A stretch of DNA of 64,000 nt from Methylorubrum rhodinum (GCF_014199935.1 NZ_JACHOP010000021.1:31490-95489); one strand, 5' to 3'; counted from the stretch's first letter, positions 1 to 9,144 are shown. Program-made: numbers and translations. Notes: generated by a model not told the origin, from the sequence alone.

Positions 1-397
1 GGTCGGCCATGGCGAGGCCCTTCTCGGCCATCCACGCGTTCAAGTCTTCCTTGTCCCGCAGGCAGACCGAGAGGGCGCGGCCGTAGCCGTCGGTCTCGCG
101 GATGCGGCAGGTCACGGTCGCGTCGCGCAGATGGGCGGCGAGCGCCTTGGCCGCCGTCGTTCCGCAGGCATAGGATTGTGCCTTCGCGTCCAGGCAGGTC
201 TGCTTGAGGCCGGGCGCCGCCACGCCGTAGAGCCCGATCACCCGCCCGCCGACGACGAGCGTGTCGCCGTTCAGAACCCGCGCCTTGCCGCTCACGCTTT
301 CGCCGGCTTTGGCCGCGGTCGATGTCCCGCCGGCTGCCGCCACGGCGAGTCCCGCGGCCACGACGGCGCCGCGCCCGAACGATCCTGTTCCTCGCAT
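1..397 (-). CDS. Thermonuclease-like exported protein, cut by window edge
   Basis: The protein opens with an Ala-rich exported leader, then a staphylococcal-nuclease-like (SNase) fold: a GDT motif, a strand ending VIGLYGVAAPG, the Cys-containing segment KQTCLDAKA, and the C-terminal signature DGYGRALSVC followed by DLNAWM. Compared with the usual DGDT / IRLxGIDAPE / DRYGR pattern, the first catalytic Arg is Gly, and the acidic residues of the DAPE block are Ala and Gly; only the later Arg of YGR is kept. The fold is clear, but nuclease activity is doubtful. The start chosen is ATG at 397; a second ATG lies at 402 in another frame. The 3' end lies beyond base 1. Confidence 0.8.
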   Translation of the reverse strand, partial: MRGTGSFGRGAVVAAGLAVAAAGGTSTAAKAGESVSGKARVLNGDTLVVGGRVIGLYGVAAPGLKQTCLDAKAQSYACGTTAAKALAAHLRDATVTCRIRETDGYGRALSVCLRDKEDLNAWMAEKGLAMAD

Positions 398-644
398 TGC
401 ATGATCCTAGCAATCGCCCGGCGTCGCCGTCCGGGCCTCGACCGGAACGGCCCGGCCGAACCATGCCCCTCCGCCCCGGTCCCTACGCACGGCTTATGCC
501 CATTCTGTGGCCGAGGCTCGGCCGTGGCGGAGCGCCGTCGGGCGTCCCGCGCTGCCGGGGCTCCACGATTTCGTGACCGGGGACCGGCGGAACGGGACCC
601 TGACGGCCCTGTTGGCGAGGCGACGGCGGTGCAGGGAAGCGACG

Positions 645-902
645 ATGACGGACGACGCCGACCGGTTTCTCGACTGCCTCCATCTCGCCGAGGAGCAACT
701 CCACTGGGGCACCGATCCGCGGGCGCTGGAGGAGACGGCGCGCGGCCTGGCGCGGATCGAACCTGGGAGCGTCCTCGTGGAACAACTCGTGCAGCGGGCC
801 GCCGTGCTCCGCGCCGCCCGCCGCGAATTGACCCGCCGCAGCCCGACGCCGCCCGCAGCCCGGTCGCCCGCGCCGGCATGGCGCCTCGCGAATCGCGCCT
901 GA
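645..902 (+). CDS. Hypothetical protein, 85 aa
   Basis: Not recognised. ATG at 645 has a good ribosome site (GGGAAG) just upstream, so it is preferred over longer in-frame starts. The N-terminal 60 residues look like a helical domain (MTDDADRFLDCLHLAEEQL, then LVEQLVQRAAVLRAARREL), rich in Leu, Ala and Glu. The tail is Pro/Arg/Ala-rich and probably disordered. It stands alone between the divergent nuclease-like gene and a minus-strand small gene, so context suggests no function. Confidence 0.6.
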   Translation: MTDDADRFLDCLHLAEEQLHWGTDPRALEETARGLARIEPGSVLVEQLVQRAAVLRAARRELTRRSPTPPAARSPAPAWRLANRA

Positions 903-1091
903 ACGCGCGAACCGACCCATCGGCGCCGAGCTTTCGGACCTGCCGCGGAAATCGGCTCCGCGGCCCCTGTCCGGTGCCGGGCAACGCCCTAGCTGAAATT
1001 CGCCGGTTGCCATGCTCCGGCCATCCGCGCCCGCTCGATGGCGATGCCCCACACCGTCGGGCGGGCGCGGATGCCGGACTTCCCGAACGTC

Positions 1092-1328
1092 TCAGCCCAC
1101 CGCCGCCGCGCGGGGGCGCTCATCGAACGCCGCCGCTTCCGGCCGCGGCACGAAGGCGAAAACATTGTCGGACGGCGATTCGGCGAGAGCGGGTTCCTCG
1201 CGCTCCGGTGCGGCCCCGCGACCGGCCGGGACGCTCATCCAGCGCACGATGCGCTCGTTGCCGCCACGCTGAAAACGCCGGGCGAGCCGGCGTCGCGCCC
1301 AGGCCGGAAGATCCTGAAAATCCATCAT
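1092..1328 (-). CDS. Hypothetical protein, 78 aa
   Basis: Not recognised. The frame starts with two consecutive ATG codons, preceded by a run of five G that can act as ribosome site. The protein begins MMDFQDLPAWARRRLARRFQ, a basic amphipathic helix, and ends in a Pro/Glu/Ala-rich tail with DNVFAFVPRPEAAAFDERP. Codon use and position between two convergent small genes support it as real. No domain is visible. Confidence 0.55.
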   Translation of the reverse strand: MMDFQDLPAWARRRLARRFQRGGNERIVRWMSVPAGRGAAPEREEPALAESPSDNVFAFVPRPEAAAFDERPRAAAVG

Positions 1329-1575
1329 GTTTGCCCCCAAACTCGTCGCTGGGCCGCCGATTCTTCTGGTTGCGGCGACCCCGGTTTGAATTGTGCGCAA
1401 GTGTGAAATCAATAAGGCGCGGATGGGGAAGGACGGAAATCTTGATGTCGGGCCGGCCTGCCGGTCGGCGCACCGTCCCGAACAGGTCGGGCGGTCCCGA
1501 CCCCCGGCAGATCGAGACAGGTCCGCGAACGGTCCGGGAAACGGCCGGGGTACGGACCCGGCAAGGGAGGGAGCG

Positions 1576-1950
1576 ATGGCAGCGAGCTTGACGGACAAGA
1601 TGCGTGGAGCCGCCGCCGAGGCACGGCGGCTGGCGGCGACCTTTCCCGGCGCGGTCGCGAAGGACGATCTCCCGTGGCGGGTGATCGCGGGCTTCGACGC
1701 CGAGATCCGCGGCCATGTCGAGCGCGACCGGCGCATCGAGGACGAGCGCGACCGCGTGCTGATCGCGGCCGTAACGCTGGCCGAGACGCCGGCGGAGGCG
1801 GAGACGGCCGAGCGGGAGCGGGCGCGCCGGGGCCTCGTGCGCGCGGTCGACTATCTGGAGGAGGCGGTGCTGCGCTTCGGCGTGCTCAACCGGACGGCGG
1901 CCCGCGGCGGGTTCGGCGCCGCCGGCCATCCGGTCGCCGAGAGGTCCTGA
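1576..1950 (+). CDS. Hypothetical helical protein, 124 aa
   Basis: Not recognised. ATG at 1576 follows a near-ideal ribosome site (GGGAGGGAGCG) and is preferred to the in-frame upstream start. The product is mostly charged helices (MRGAAAEARRLAATFPGAV, then FDAEIRGHVERDRRIEDERDRVLIAAV and AERERARRGLVRAVDYLEEAVLRFG), with no signal peptide or membrane segment, so it is likely a small cytoplasmic helical protein. Confidence 0.65.
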   Translation: MAASLTDKMRGAAAEARRLAATFPGAVAKDDLPWRVIAGFDAEIRGHVERDRRIEDERDRVLIAAVTLAETPAEAETAERERARRGLVRAVDYLEEAVLRFGVLNRTAARGGFGAAGHPVAERS

Positions 1951-2095
1951 TCCGCGGCGGCGGAACTGCCGTCGAGGCCCGAGGCCGCCGCGCGAGGCAT
2001 TCCCGCCACCGGTCGAGGCCGGTCCGACGAGTCCCCAAGGCCCTTTACGGCCGCGCGAAAATGCCGGACTAGATCGGCATAGGCCGATCGGCCGC

Positions 2096-3355
2096 ATGCC
2101 CGGCACCTCCATGCACGCCTCGATCGAAGCTGGACTGCGGCGCCCCTGGCACCGTCTCGGGCTGCCGCCCGCGCTCGAAACGCAGTACCGGGCCGAGACG
2201 TCCCGGCGCAGCGGCTTCTACGTTCAGTCCTGGCTCGCGGTCTTCGCGCTGTTCAACGTCCTGTCCCTGGTGATGGACCACGACGTGTTCGGCCCGGAGG
2301 CGTTTCACGTTCCCCTCGTCCTGACCATGGGCGTGTTCTGCCCCGTCGCCCTCCTCGCGATCCTGTCGCTGCGCGGGCATCCGACCGTGCTGCGGATGAC
2401 CGGGGCGGCGCTGGCGACAGTGCTCGTCGACATCGCCGTCGTCCTCAACAGCGCCCGCCTCGCCCCGGCGCCGCACGGCGACGCCTACATCGTGCTCGCC
2501 GCCCTCGTGCCCCTGGTGGTCGGGCTGATCGCACCCATGCCGTTCCGGCATGCCATCGCCTACTGCACGGCCTCGCTGGCGCTCTATGCCGGCCTCATCC
2601 TGGCCTTCGGCCTCGCCGGGCCCGGGAATGCCGGGCTGCCGCTCCTCGTCTCCGGCCTGATCCTGGTGCCGCTCAAGCTGAGCTACTCGCGGGAATGGGA
2701 GGCGAAGACGACCTTCCTCCTCGGCCTGCGCGACAAGCTCCAGGCGGAGGCCCTGGCCCGCGCCAATGCGCGGCTGACCATCCTGTCCGAGACCGACTCG
2801 CTGACGACGCTGGCGAACCGCCGCCATTTCTCCGAGCGCCTGGAGCGGACGTGGCAGGAGGCCGGCGAGGCGAACGGATGGCTCGGCGTCCTCCTCGTCG
2901 ACATCGACCATTTCAAGCGCTTCAACGACACCGCCGGCCATCAGGCGGGCGACGAGGCCCTCGTCGCGGTCGCGGGCGCGCTCGGCGCGGCGATCGAGGC
3001 GCGGGGCGGGCTCGCGGCGCGCTACGGCGGCGAGGAGTTCGTCGCCTTCCTGCCCGGCGCCGATCTCGGCGGTTCGGCCGAGGCCGGCGAGGCCGTCCGG
3101 AGCGCGGTGGCGCGGTTGGCGCTGCCTCATCCCGGTCTACCGAGGGGCGCGACGCTGGCCGTGAGCGTCGGCGTCACCGCGGCCCACGGCCCGACCCGCG
3201 GCTTCGGCGTGGCGGCGCGGGATCTGCTCAAGGCCGCCGACCTCGCCCTCTACGCCGCCAAGGCCGAGGGCCGCGACCGCGTCGCCGCGCTCGGCACCGC
3301 CGCCAACACCAACCGGCTCGCCGCGGGCGGCTCGGCGGCGGCCGACGCGCCCTGA
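2096..3355 (+). CDS. Membrane-anchored diguanylate cyclase (GGDEF)
   Basis: Makes cyclic di-GMP from two GTP. Residues about 45-200 hold six or so hydrophobic membrane segments (from WLAVFALFNVLSLV to LLVSGLILVPL), followed by a short coiled linker and a GGDEF domain from about residue 230. The active-site loop is GGEEF at residues 311-315, preceded by the family motif DSLTTLANRRHF and the metal-binding LLVDIDHFKRFND. An RxxD inhibitory site five residues before the loop is absent (RGGL instead), so product feedback at the usual I-site is not expected. Ends with the family AAKAEGRDRVA signature. Monocistronic by spacing. Confidence 0.93.
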   Translation: MPGTSMHASIEAGLRRPWHRLGLPPALETQYRAETSRRSGFYVQSWLAVFALFNVLSLVMDHDVFGPEAFHVPLVLTMGVFCPVALLAILSLRGHPTVLRMTGAALATVLVDIAVVLNSARLAPAPHGDAYIVLAALVPLVVGLIAPMPFRHAIAYCTASLALYAGLILAFGLAGPGNAGLPLLVSGLILVPLKLSYSREWEAKTTFLLGLRDKLQAEALARANARLTILSETDSLTTLANRRHFSERLERTWQEAGEANGWLGVLLVDIDHFKRFNDTAGHQAGDEALVAVAGALGAAIEARGGLAARYGGEEFVAFLPGADLGGSAEAGEAVRSAVARLALPHPGLPRGATLAVSVGVTAAHGPTRGFGVAARDLLKAADLALYAAKAEGRDRVAALGTAANTNRLAAGGSAAADAP

Positions 3356-3489
3356 CGGCGCACCGCGCCGCTTTTCCCGAGCGCCGTCGAGGTCGCGGAA
3401 AATGCCAAGCTCCGAGGGAGCTTGCCGGACATCGCGCGGGTTTGCCTCCCGGATGCGCCCTCAGGGGGGCGGTAAGGAGCGAACGGCGG

Positions 3490-4524
3490 ATGCTGCTTGA
3501 ACAGGATGGCGCGGCCGGCGGCGGGCTTCCGTCGGCGGCGGCGGGAACGGCCCGCGCGACCGATCGCCCGCACCTCGCCCGCGACGTCTCCGGCATCACC
3601 GCCGGCCTCGCCGCGCCGGGCCGGCGCTTCTGGGCGCTCGCCGCCGCCGTCGCTGCGCTGGACGGGCTCGGGATCGTCTGGGCGGGCCTGCGGGTCGAGC
3701 CCGCTGGGTTCCTCGCCGCGTTCGGCGCCGTCGCGGCTCTGCTCGCGGCGGCCCTGCTGTGCAGCGCGATCCGCGAGCCGAAGCTGCGGGCGATGGCGCT
3801 GGCGAGCGCCTACCTGATCGCCGTCACCACGGCGCTCGCCGTCCTGCACGTGCTGGCCGCCCTGCCGGCCCTGCCGCTCGCCGACGACGCCCTGGCGCGC
3901 ATCGAGACGATCCTCGGCTTCGACGGACCGGCCTATCTCGCCTTCCTGGCGGAGCACCCCGACCTCGCCCGGGGCCTCGCCCTGGCCTACCATTCGAGCG
4001 GGCCGCAGATCGGCCTCGTCGTGATCGCCCTGAGCGCCTGCGGGCGCACCGCGCGGCTCTGGGCCTTCGCCCGCCTGTTCACCCTGGCGCTCGCCGCCTG
4101 CATCCTCGTCTCGTCGGTTCTCCCGGCGGCCGGCACCTACGCGGCGGCGGCCGTGCAGAGCCGGCCCGCGGGCGAGATGGAGACGATCGGGGCGCTCTGG
4201 CATCTCGACGCCCTGCGGGCCCTGCGCGACGGCAGCTTCCACACCCTCGCCCTCTCGGAGATCCGCGGCCTCGTCACCTTCCCGTCCTTCCACGCGAGCC
4301 TCGCCGTGCTCACCGGATGGGCGCTGATGCCGGTGCCGGTGATCGGCCCGCTCGCCCTCTTTCTCAACGGCGCGATCGTCGTCGCCGCCATCGGCGCGGG
4401 CGGCCATTACCTTCCGGACGTGATCGCCGGCGCGGCCCTCGCCTTCGCCCTCGTCTTCGCCCACTTGGCCGCGCGGCGCCGCGCGAGCGGCCATCGCGCC
4501 TCTCCCGTTCGGGCGACGGTCTGA
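3490..4524 (+). CDS. PAP2-type membrane phosphatase/phosphotransferase
   Basis: 344-residue integral membrane protein with about eight hydrophobic segments. Near the C terminus it shows FPSFHASLAVLTGW and GGHYLPDVIAGAALA, which match the second and third conserved blocks of the PAP2 superfamily, with the catalytic histidines in SFHAS and GGHY. Similar proteins act on lipid phosphates or transfer inositol-phosphate head groups. ATG at 3490 follows AAGGAG. It precedes an AlgX-like enzyme and a methyltransferase on the same strand, a context that fits envelope or surface glycan modification, although a perfect stem-loop separates it from them. Confidence 0.85.
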   Translation: MLLEQDGAAGGGLPSAAAGTARATDRPHLARDVSGITAGLAAPGRRFWALAAAVAALDGLGIVWAGLRVEPAGFLAAFGAVAALLAAALLCSAIREPKLRAMALASAYLIAVTTALAVLHVLAALPALPLADDALARIETILGFDGPAYLAFLAEHPDLARGLALAYHSSGPQIGLVVIALSACGRTARLWAFARLFTLALAACILVSSVLPAAGTYAAAAVQSRPAGEMETIGALWHLDALRALRDGSFHTLALSEIRGLVTFPSFHASLAVLTGWALMPVPVIGPLALFLNGAIVVAAIGAGGHYLPDVIAGAALAFALVFAHLAARRRASGHRASPVRATV

Positions 4525-4580
4525 CGGGCGGCCGCCGGCGCTCCGAACGGCCGATGCGGCGCGACCGTCTCGAACAACCG

Positions 4581-4617
4581 GACCATCGCCCCGGATGCGA
4601 TCTCCGGGGCGATGGTC
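4581..4617. repeat. Perfect 15-bp inverted repeat
   Basis: Left arm 4581-4595 (gaccatcgccccgga) is perfectly complementary to the right arm 4603-4617 with a 7-nt loop. It follows the PAP2 gene and has no T-run, so it may be a Rho-independent-like terminator lacking a U tract, or a dispersed intergenic palindrome. Confidence 0.7.
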
Positions 4618-4664
4618 TAGATCCTGGGCATGACAAGCGGGCCGCCTGCTCACGGACGGGGTCG

Positions 4665-5681
4665 ATGACCCCGGTCCCCGATCCGTCCGCCGACGTGCAC
4701 GAGGGCCGCGACGGCTGGCTCTTCCTCACCGGCGGCACCAACCGGGTGCTGGCGCAGTATGGCCGGCCCGGTCTCCCGCGCGCCCTGCTCTGGCGCTGGC
4801 GCCGGATCGTCGCGGATCGGGTCCGGCGCTGCGCCCGGCTCGGCGCGACCTATGTCCATGCCGTCGCCCCCGAGAAGCTGACAGTCTACGGCGATCAGGC
4901 GCCGGGCCTCGCCGTCGATCCCGCCCGCGCGCCGGTGCGGCGGCTGGCCCGCTGGCTCACCGCCTCCGCGGGCGCGCGCGCCTTCGTCGATCTCGACGCC
5001 GCCTTCCGCGCGGCGCGGGAAGACGGGCCGCCGCTCTACCTGCGCACCGATTCGCACTGGACGGTCCACGGCAGCGAGGTCGCGTGCCGGGCGATCCTGT
5101 CCCGCATGGGCGTGGCGCCGCGCAGCGATCGCGAAGCCCGGCGAACCGGCGGAACCGTGCGGTTCTCCGGCGATCTCGGACGCAAGTTCGATCCGATCCG
5201 CATCGAGCACGCCCCGGTCGCCGCCTTCGCGACGCAGGCGCGGCGCATCCACGCCAACGCCCTGCTCGCCGAACTGGAGGCGCGCGGACGCGGGTTCGAG
5301 GCCCATCTCGGCGCCCACGCGGTGTTCCGCAACGACGATCCGGCGGCCGACCCGCGCCGCCTCGTGATCTTCGGCGATTCGTTCTGCCAGCACACCGCCC
5401 ACAGCCCGGTGGCGACGCTGACCGCGCTCCTGGCCGACACCTTCCGCGAGGTGCACTTCCTGTGGTCGACGAGCATCGACTGGCATTATCTCGGCGAGGT
5501 GCGCCCGGATTTCGTCCTCGGCGAGATCGCCGAGCGCTTCATGATCGACCTGCCCCCCCGGGGCTTCCGCATCGAGCGGCTGGCGGAACTGGCCCGTGCG
5601 CGCAAGGGCGACGCGCCGGCCTCCGAAATCCGTTCGGACGAGACGGACCGGGGATTCGCGCGATCGAACATTTTGTCCTAA
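4665..5681 (+). CDS. AlgX/AlgJ-like SGNH acyltransferase-type protein
   Basis: 338-residue protein of the SGNH-hydrolase-like family that O-acetylates alginate and other exopolysaccharides. Visible marks are the N-terminal GRDGWLFLTGG block, the Asp-x-His pair in TDSHWTVHG (D129, H131) and the nucleophile motif FGDSF (D238, S239). There is no obvious signal peptide from the chosen ATG at 4665, unlike periplasmic AlgX, so it may act in the cytoplasm. An upstream in-frame ATG adds about 37 Arg-rich residues that look non-coding. It is followed 73 bp later by a methyltransferase fusion, suggesting both decorate the same glycan. Confidence 0.82.
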   Translation: MTPVPDPSADVHEGRDGWLFLTGGTNRVLAQYGRPGLPRALLWRWRRIVADRVRRCARLGATYVHAVAPEKLTVYGDQAPGLAVDPARAPVRRLARWLTASAGARAFVDLDAAFRAAREDGPPLYLRTDSHWTVHGSEVACRAILSRMGVAPRSDREARRTGGTVRFSGDLGRKFDPIRIEHAPVAAFATQARRIHANALLAELEARGRGFEAHLGAHAVFRNDDPAADPRRLVIFGDSFCQHTAHSPVATLTALLADTFREVHFLWSTSIDWHYLGEVRPDFVLGEIAERFMIDLPPRGFRIERLAELARARKGDAPASEIRSDETDRGFARSNILS

Positions 5682-5754
5682 GGAATGCCCGATTCCCGGA
5701 CGCGCCGGCGCCGACCTATTGCCCCGGACATCGCCCGGACGTGGAGCCGAAGCC

Positions 5755-7014
5755 ATGATCGACAGTCGTGATGTCGCGCGTTTGAACGAGGTCGTTTCGA
5801 CCTATGACAAGCCGAAGGTTCCCGCGGCCTTCCGCGATTACTTCTCGCGCCATCACACCTCGATCCAGGGCTGGCTGTCGGCTCCGATCATGACGGTGGT
5901 GGGCGTGTTCGCCGATCTCCAGACCCGGGCGGGCTTCCAGGGCGGCTTCGCCGAGATCGGCGTCCATCACGGCCGCTTCTACTGCGCCCTGGCCACGGCC
6001 CGCGCGTCCGGCTGGCGCGGCATCGCGATCGACATCTTCGAGGATCAGCACCTGAACCCCGACGGCTCGGGGAAGGGCAGCCTGCAGACGTTCAAGAACA
6101 ACATGCAGAGGATCGGCCTCGATCCGGCGAACCACACCATCGTCCAGAGCGACAGCAAGATCGTCGCGGCGGACCGCATCCGCGCGGCGGTCGGCGGCGA
6201 CGGCGTGCTGATCTTCAGCGTCGACGGCGCCCACACCGTCGATTACACGGTCGCCGACCTGGAACTCGCCGCGCGCGCGCTGCATCCGTGCGGCGTCATC
6301 ATCCTCGACGATCTGCTCAATCCGCGCTGGCCGGGCGTCATCGAGGGCGCCCTGGACTGGCTGCGCGGCGAGCAGGGCTCGGCCTACGAGATGATCGCCT
6401 ACGGCAACAACAAGGGCTTCATCGCACGCCGCGAGATCGCTTCCGCCTATCGCTCGGTGATGACCGACCGGGCCGATATGCCCGTCGCCCGCGGCGACGC
6501 GGTGATCTTCGCGGGCCGCCCCGCCCTCGCCTGCAAGTTCGGCGATCCGGCCGAGGTCTTCAAGGCGGAGGAGGCCGGAGAGGCCCCGCCCGCGGCGGCG
6601 CCCCAGATGCTCGAGTTCGTCCGGGGTGGGAACGGATCCAGCTCGCTGCGCGAGGGCTGGGCGAAGCCGGAGACGCACGGGACGTGGTCCTGCGCCGAGC
6701 GGGCGAGCCTCGGCATCCCGGTCGGCCGGCACGCCGCCGTGCGGACCTGCCGGATCGAGCTGTCCCCCTTCCTGCCTCCGGGCCAGTCGCAGCACCTGAA
6801 GGTCCTCCTCGCCGGGCGGGAAGTCGCGAGCCTCGCGCTCCAGGCGGGCAGCCAGACCATCGACGTCCCCCTGGCCCCGTCCGACGTGACGCGCGCCGAC
6901 ACGGTCGACCTGACGCTGGAGACGGCGCAGCTCTTCAACCCGGCGGAACTCGGCCTGTCGCGGGACACCCGCAACCTCGGCGTCATGCTCAAGCGCATCA
7001 CCGTCTCGGCCTGA
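5755..7014 (+). CDS. Class I SAM methyltransferase with C-terminal accessory domain
   Basis: 419 residues. The N-terminal half (about residues 20-240) has the Methyltransf_24 layout: the SAM-binding FAEIGVHHGRFYCAL, IAIDIFEDQ, VDGAHTVDYTVADLELAARAL and IILDDLLNPRWPGV. Proteins of this type often methylate sugars in surface glycans. Residues about 290-419 form a separate beta-rich domain with LREGWAKPETHGTWSC, a motif I associate with domains appended to glycan-related membrane proteins. Start ATG 5755 lies 73 bp after the AlgX-like gene, so the two are probably co-transcribed. Substrate unknown. Confidence 0.82.
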   Translation: MIDSRDVARLNEVVSTYDKPKVPAAFRDYFSRHHTSIQGWLSAPIMTVVGVFADLQTRAGFQGGFAEIGVHHGRFYCALATARASGWRGIAIDIFEDQHLNPDGSGKGSLQTFKNNMQRIGLDPANHTIVQSDSKIVAADRIRAAVGGDGVLIFSVDGAHTVDYTVADLELAARALHPCGVIILDDLLNPRWPGVIEGALDWLRGEQGSAYEMIAYGNNKGFIARREIASAYRSVMTDRADMPVARGDAVIFAGRPALACKFGDPAEVFKAEEAGEAPPAAAPQMLEFVRGGNGSSSLREGWAKPETHGTWSCAERASLGIPVGRHAAVRTCRIELSPFLPPGQSQHLKVLLAGREVASLALQAGSQTIDVPLAPSDVTRADTVDLTLETAQLFNPAELGLSRDTRNLGVMLKRITVSA

Positions 7015-7038
7015 CGACGGATCGGGCGGGCGGGAGCG

Positions 7039-7926
7039 TCAAGGACGCGCCGCGGCCTCCGCCTGACGGGCCCGCATCCGCGCCTGGAGCCGCCGGCGCC
7101 GCGCCGCGATGACGGTGCCGTTCACCTCGCCGCCGAACAGGAACATCGCGGCGAGCCAGTAGAGGAACACGAGGAACACCATCGCGGTGGCCAGGCCTCC
7201 GTAGGTCGAGGCGTAGGCGTTCGAGAACCGGTCGAGATAGAATCCGAAGCCGAGGCCGGCGAGGAACCACAGCACCAGCGTCACCGCGATGCCGGGCAGG
7301 ACCGCGACGAGCGAGCGGCGCCCGGCGGCGACGAACTTGTGGGCGATGACGAGCACCAGCGCGATCAGCAGCGCGGTGACGCCGATCCGCCCGATCGCCA
7401 CCGTGAGCGCGAGCGGCTCCAGGCCGGGCGCCACGAACACCAGTTGCCGCCAGATCAGCGGCCCGAGCACCACGAGCAGCGTGAAGGCCAGCATCGCGAA
7501 GGCGCCGCAGACGACGTAGCCGATCGATTCGAGCCGCGTCAGCCACCACGGCCGCATCTCGCGCAACCCATAGGCCCGGTTGAGCCCGACCCGCAGCGAC
7601 TCGACCCCCGAGGACGAGAAGTAGAGCGCGAGCACGGCGCCGATCGTCAGCACGCCGCCGCGCTGCTCGGTGAGGATGCGGTGCACCTCGCCGACGATGG
7701 GCTTGGCGATCTCGCGGGGCACCGCGTCGAAGATCAGGGTGCCGGCCTCGTCGGCGAGCGACTTGGTGCCGAACAGGCCGGCGAGCGCGGCCAGCAGAAT
7801 CAGGAACGGGAACAGCGAGGTCAGCATCGACAGCGCGATGTGGCTCGCGATCGCCCAGCCGTCATGGGCGACGAAGCGCTGCGCGGCGAGGCTCGCCACG
7901 TCGAGGGTTTTCTTGGTGCGGCTCAA
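7039..7926 (-). CDS. YihY/BrkB family inner-membrane protein
   Basis: 295 residues with about six membrane segments in the family order: SHIALSMLTSLFPFLILLAAL, GVLTIGAVLALYFSSSGVESL, then four further hydrophobic spans, and the family block YASTYGGLATAMVFLVFLYW followed by FLFGGEVNGTV. Members were once annotated as RNase BN; the fold is a membrane protein of unknown transport or structural role. The only in-frame start is TTG at 7926, and it has no good ribosome site. The short Arg-rich tail is typical. It is convergent with the methyltransferase and divergent from the EamA gene. Confidence 0.88.
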   Translation of the reverse strand: MSRTKKTLDVASLAAQRFVAHDGWAIASHIALSMLTSLFPFLILLAALAGLFGTKSLADEAGTLIFDAVPREIAKPIVGEVHRILTEQRGGVLTIGAVLALYFSSSGVESLRVGLNRAYGLREMRPWWLTRLESIGYVVCGAFAMLAFTLLVVLGPLIWRQLVFVAPGLEPLALTVAIGRIGVTALLIALVLVIAHKFVAAGRRSLVAVLPGIAVTLVLWFLAGLGFGFYLDRFSNAYASTYGGLATAMVFLVFLYWLAAMFLFGGEVNGTVIAARRRRLQARMRARQAEAAARP

Positions 7927-8145
7927 GGGAGGGCTGTGTCTGCGGTGGGCGGCACGGGATTCTGCATCTCCATACGGGCATTCGGGTCGGGCGCGTCAAT
8001 CGTGCGGGCGCAACCACACAGGACGATGACCCGAGCGGCACGGCGTTCGACGGCGACGGTCGAAGGCGCGTCGAAACCGGGGCATGCCAGCCCGGCCGGG
8101 CCGACGGTTGCCTTCCCCCCGCACCTGTGATGCGTGGCGCCCGCC

Positions 8146-9021
8146 ATGCCCCCGTTCCTCACCGGACTGATCCCGGCCAGCTTCGTCCTGATCTGGGCCA
8201 CGGGCTTCGCCGCCGCGCGCTACGTCGCGCCGCTGTCGGAGCCGCTGGTGTTCGTGGCGGCGCGCCTCTCCCTCGTCGCCCTGGTGCTCGCCGGGGTCGC
8301 GCTGGCGCTCGGCGCCCGCTGGCCGCGGGACGGGCGGGGCTGGCGCGATGCGCTGGTGGCGGGCGTGCTGATGCAGGGCCTCTACGTCGCCGGGGTGTTC
8401 TGGTCGGTCCGGCACGGGCTGCCCTCGGGCATCGCCGCGCTCGTCGGCAGCCTTCAGCCGCTGCTCACGGCGGCCGCCTCCGAGCCGCTCCTCGGCGAGC
8501 GGGTCGGCCCGCGGCGCTGGGCCGGCATCGGGCTCGGCTTCCTCGGGGCCGGGCTGGTGCTGGCGCCGAAGGTCGGCAGCCTCGACCCCGCCGGCATCCC
8601 GCCCGTGGCGCTCGCCGTGTGCCTGACCGCCATGCTCGCCATGACCGTGGGCACGCTGTGGCAGAAGCGCAAGGCGGCGCAGGCCGATCTCGTCACCAAC
8701 GCCGCGATCCAGTTCGTCGGTGGGGCGGCCTTCGCGGTGCCGCTGGCGCTTCTCGCGGGAGAGCCGTGGCCGGAGATCACCCTGCCGCTGAGCCTCGGCA
8801 TGGCATGGTCCGTGCTCGTCAACTCGGTCGCCGGCATCCTGCTGCTGATGGCGTTGATCCGGCGCGGCGCGGTGGCGGGCGTCGCCTCGCTGTTCTTCCT
8901 CGTGCCGCCGGTCTCGGCCGGAATCGCCTATGTCATGTTCGGCGAGACCCTGACGCCGGTGCAGATCGCCGGCATGGCGGTGGCCGCCGCGGGTGTCGCG
9001 GTGGCGAGCCGAAGTCGCTGA
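8146..9021 (+). CDS. EamA/DMT family transporter
   Basis: About 291 residues arranged as two repeats of five membrane helices, as in drug/metabolite transporters. Typical marks are PASFVLIWATGFAAARYVAPL at the N terminus, SGIAALVGSLQPLLTAAASEPLLGERVGPRRWAGIGLGFLGAGLVL at the end of the first EamA repeat, and VASLFFLVPPVSAGIAYVMFGETLTPVQIAGMAVAAAGV at the end of the second. It probably exports small metabolites or amino acids; the substrate cannot be told. The start is ATG 8146 or GTG 8134; neither has a strong ribosome site. Confidence 0.9.
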   Translation: MPPFLTGLIPASFVLIWATGFAAARYVAPLSEPLVFVAARLSLVALVLAGVALALGARWPRDGRGWRDALVAGVLMQGLYVAGVFWSVRHGLPSGIAALVGSLQPLLTAAASEPLLGERVGPRRWAGIGLGFLGAGLVLAPKVGSLDPAGIPPVALAVCLTAMLAMTVGTLWQKRKAAQADLVTNAAIQFVGGAAFAVPLALLAGEPWPEITLPLSLGMAWSVLVNSVAGILLLMALIRRGAVAGVASLFFLVPPVSAGIAYVMFGETLTPVQIAGMAVAAAGVAVASRSR

Positions 9022-9144
9022 GGTGTATGATGAATGCAGTTCGGATTCATCCAAAGGTATAGGCTGCGGCAAAGAAAATCGACTACTGCGCCGCCGATCC
9101 GGCCTATAATGAACCTAACCCTTTCATCGCATCGAGAGTGAGAC

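Noticed and set aside
131..1591. Long plus-strand open frame of 486 codons
   Set aside because: Arg/Pro/Ala-rich with no domain, overlaps the SNase-like gene and two small genes in other frames; typical shadow of GC-rich DNA.
3250..4653. Minus-strand frame opposite the PAP2 gene
   Set aside because: Composition is Arg/Gly/Glu repeats mirrored from the real membrane protein on the other strand.
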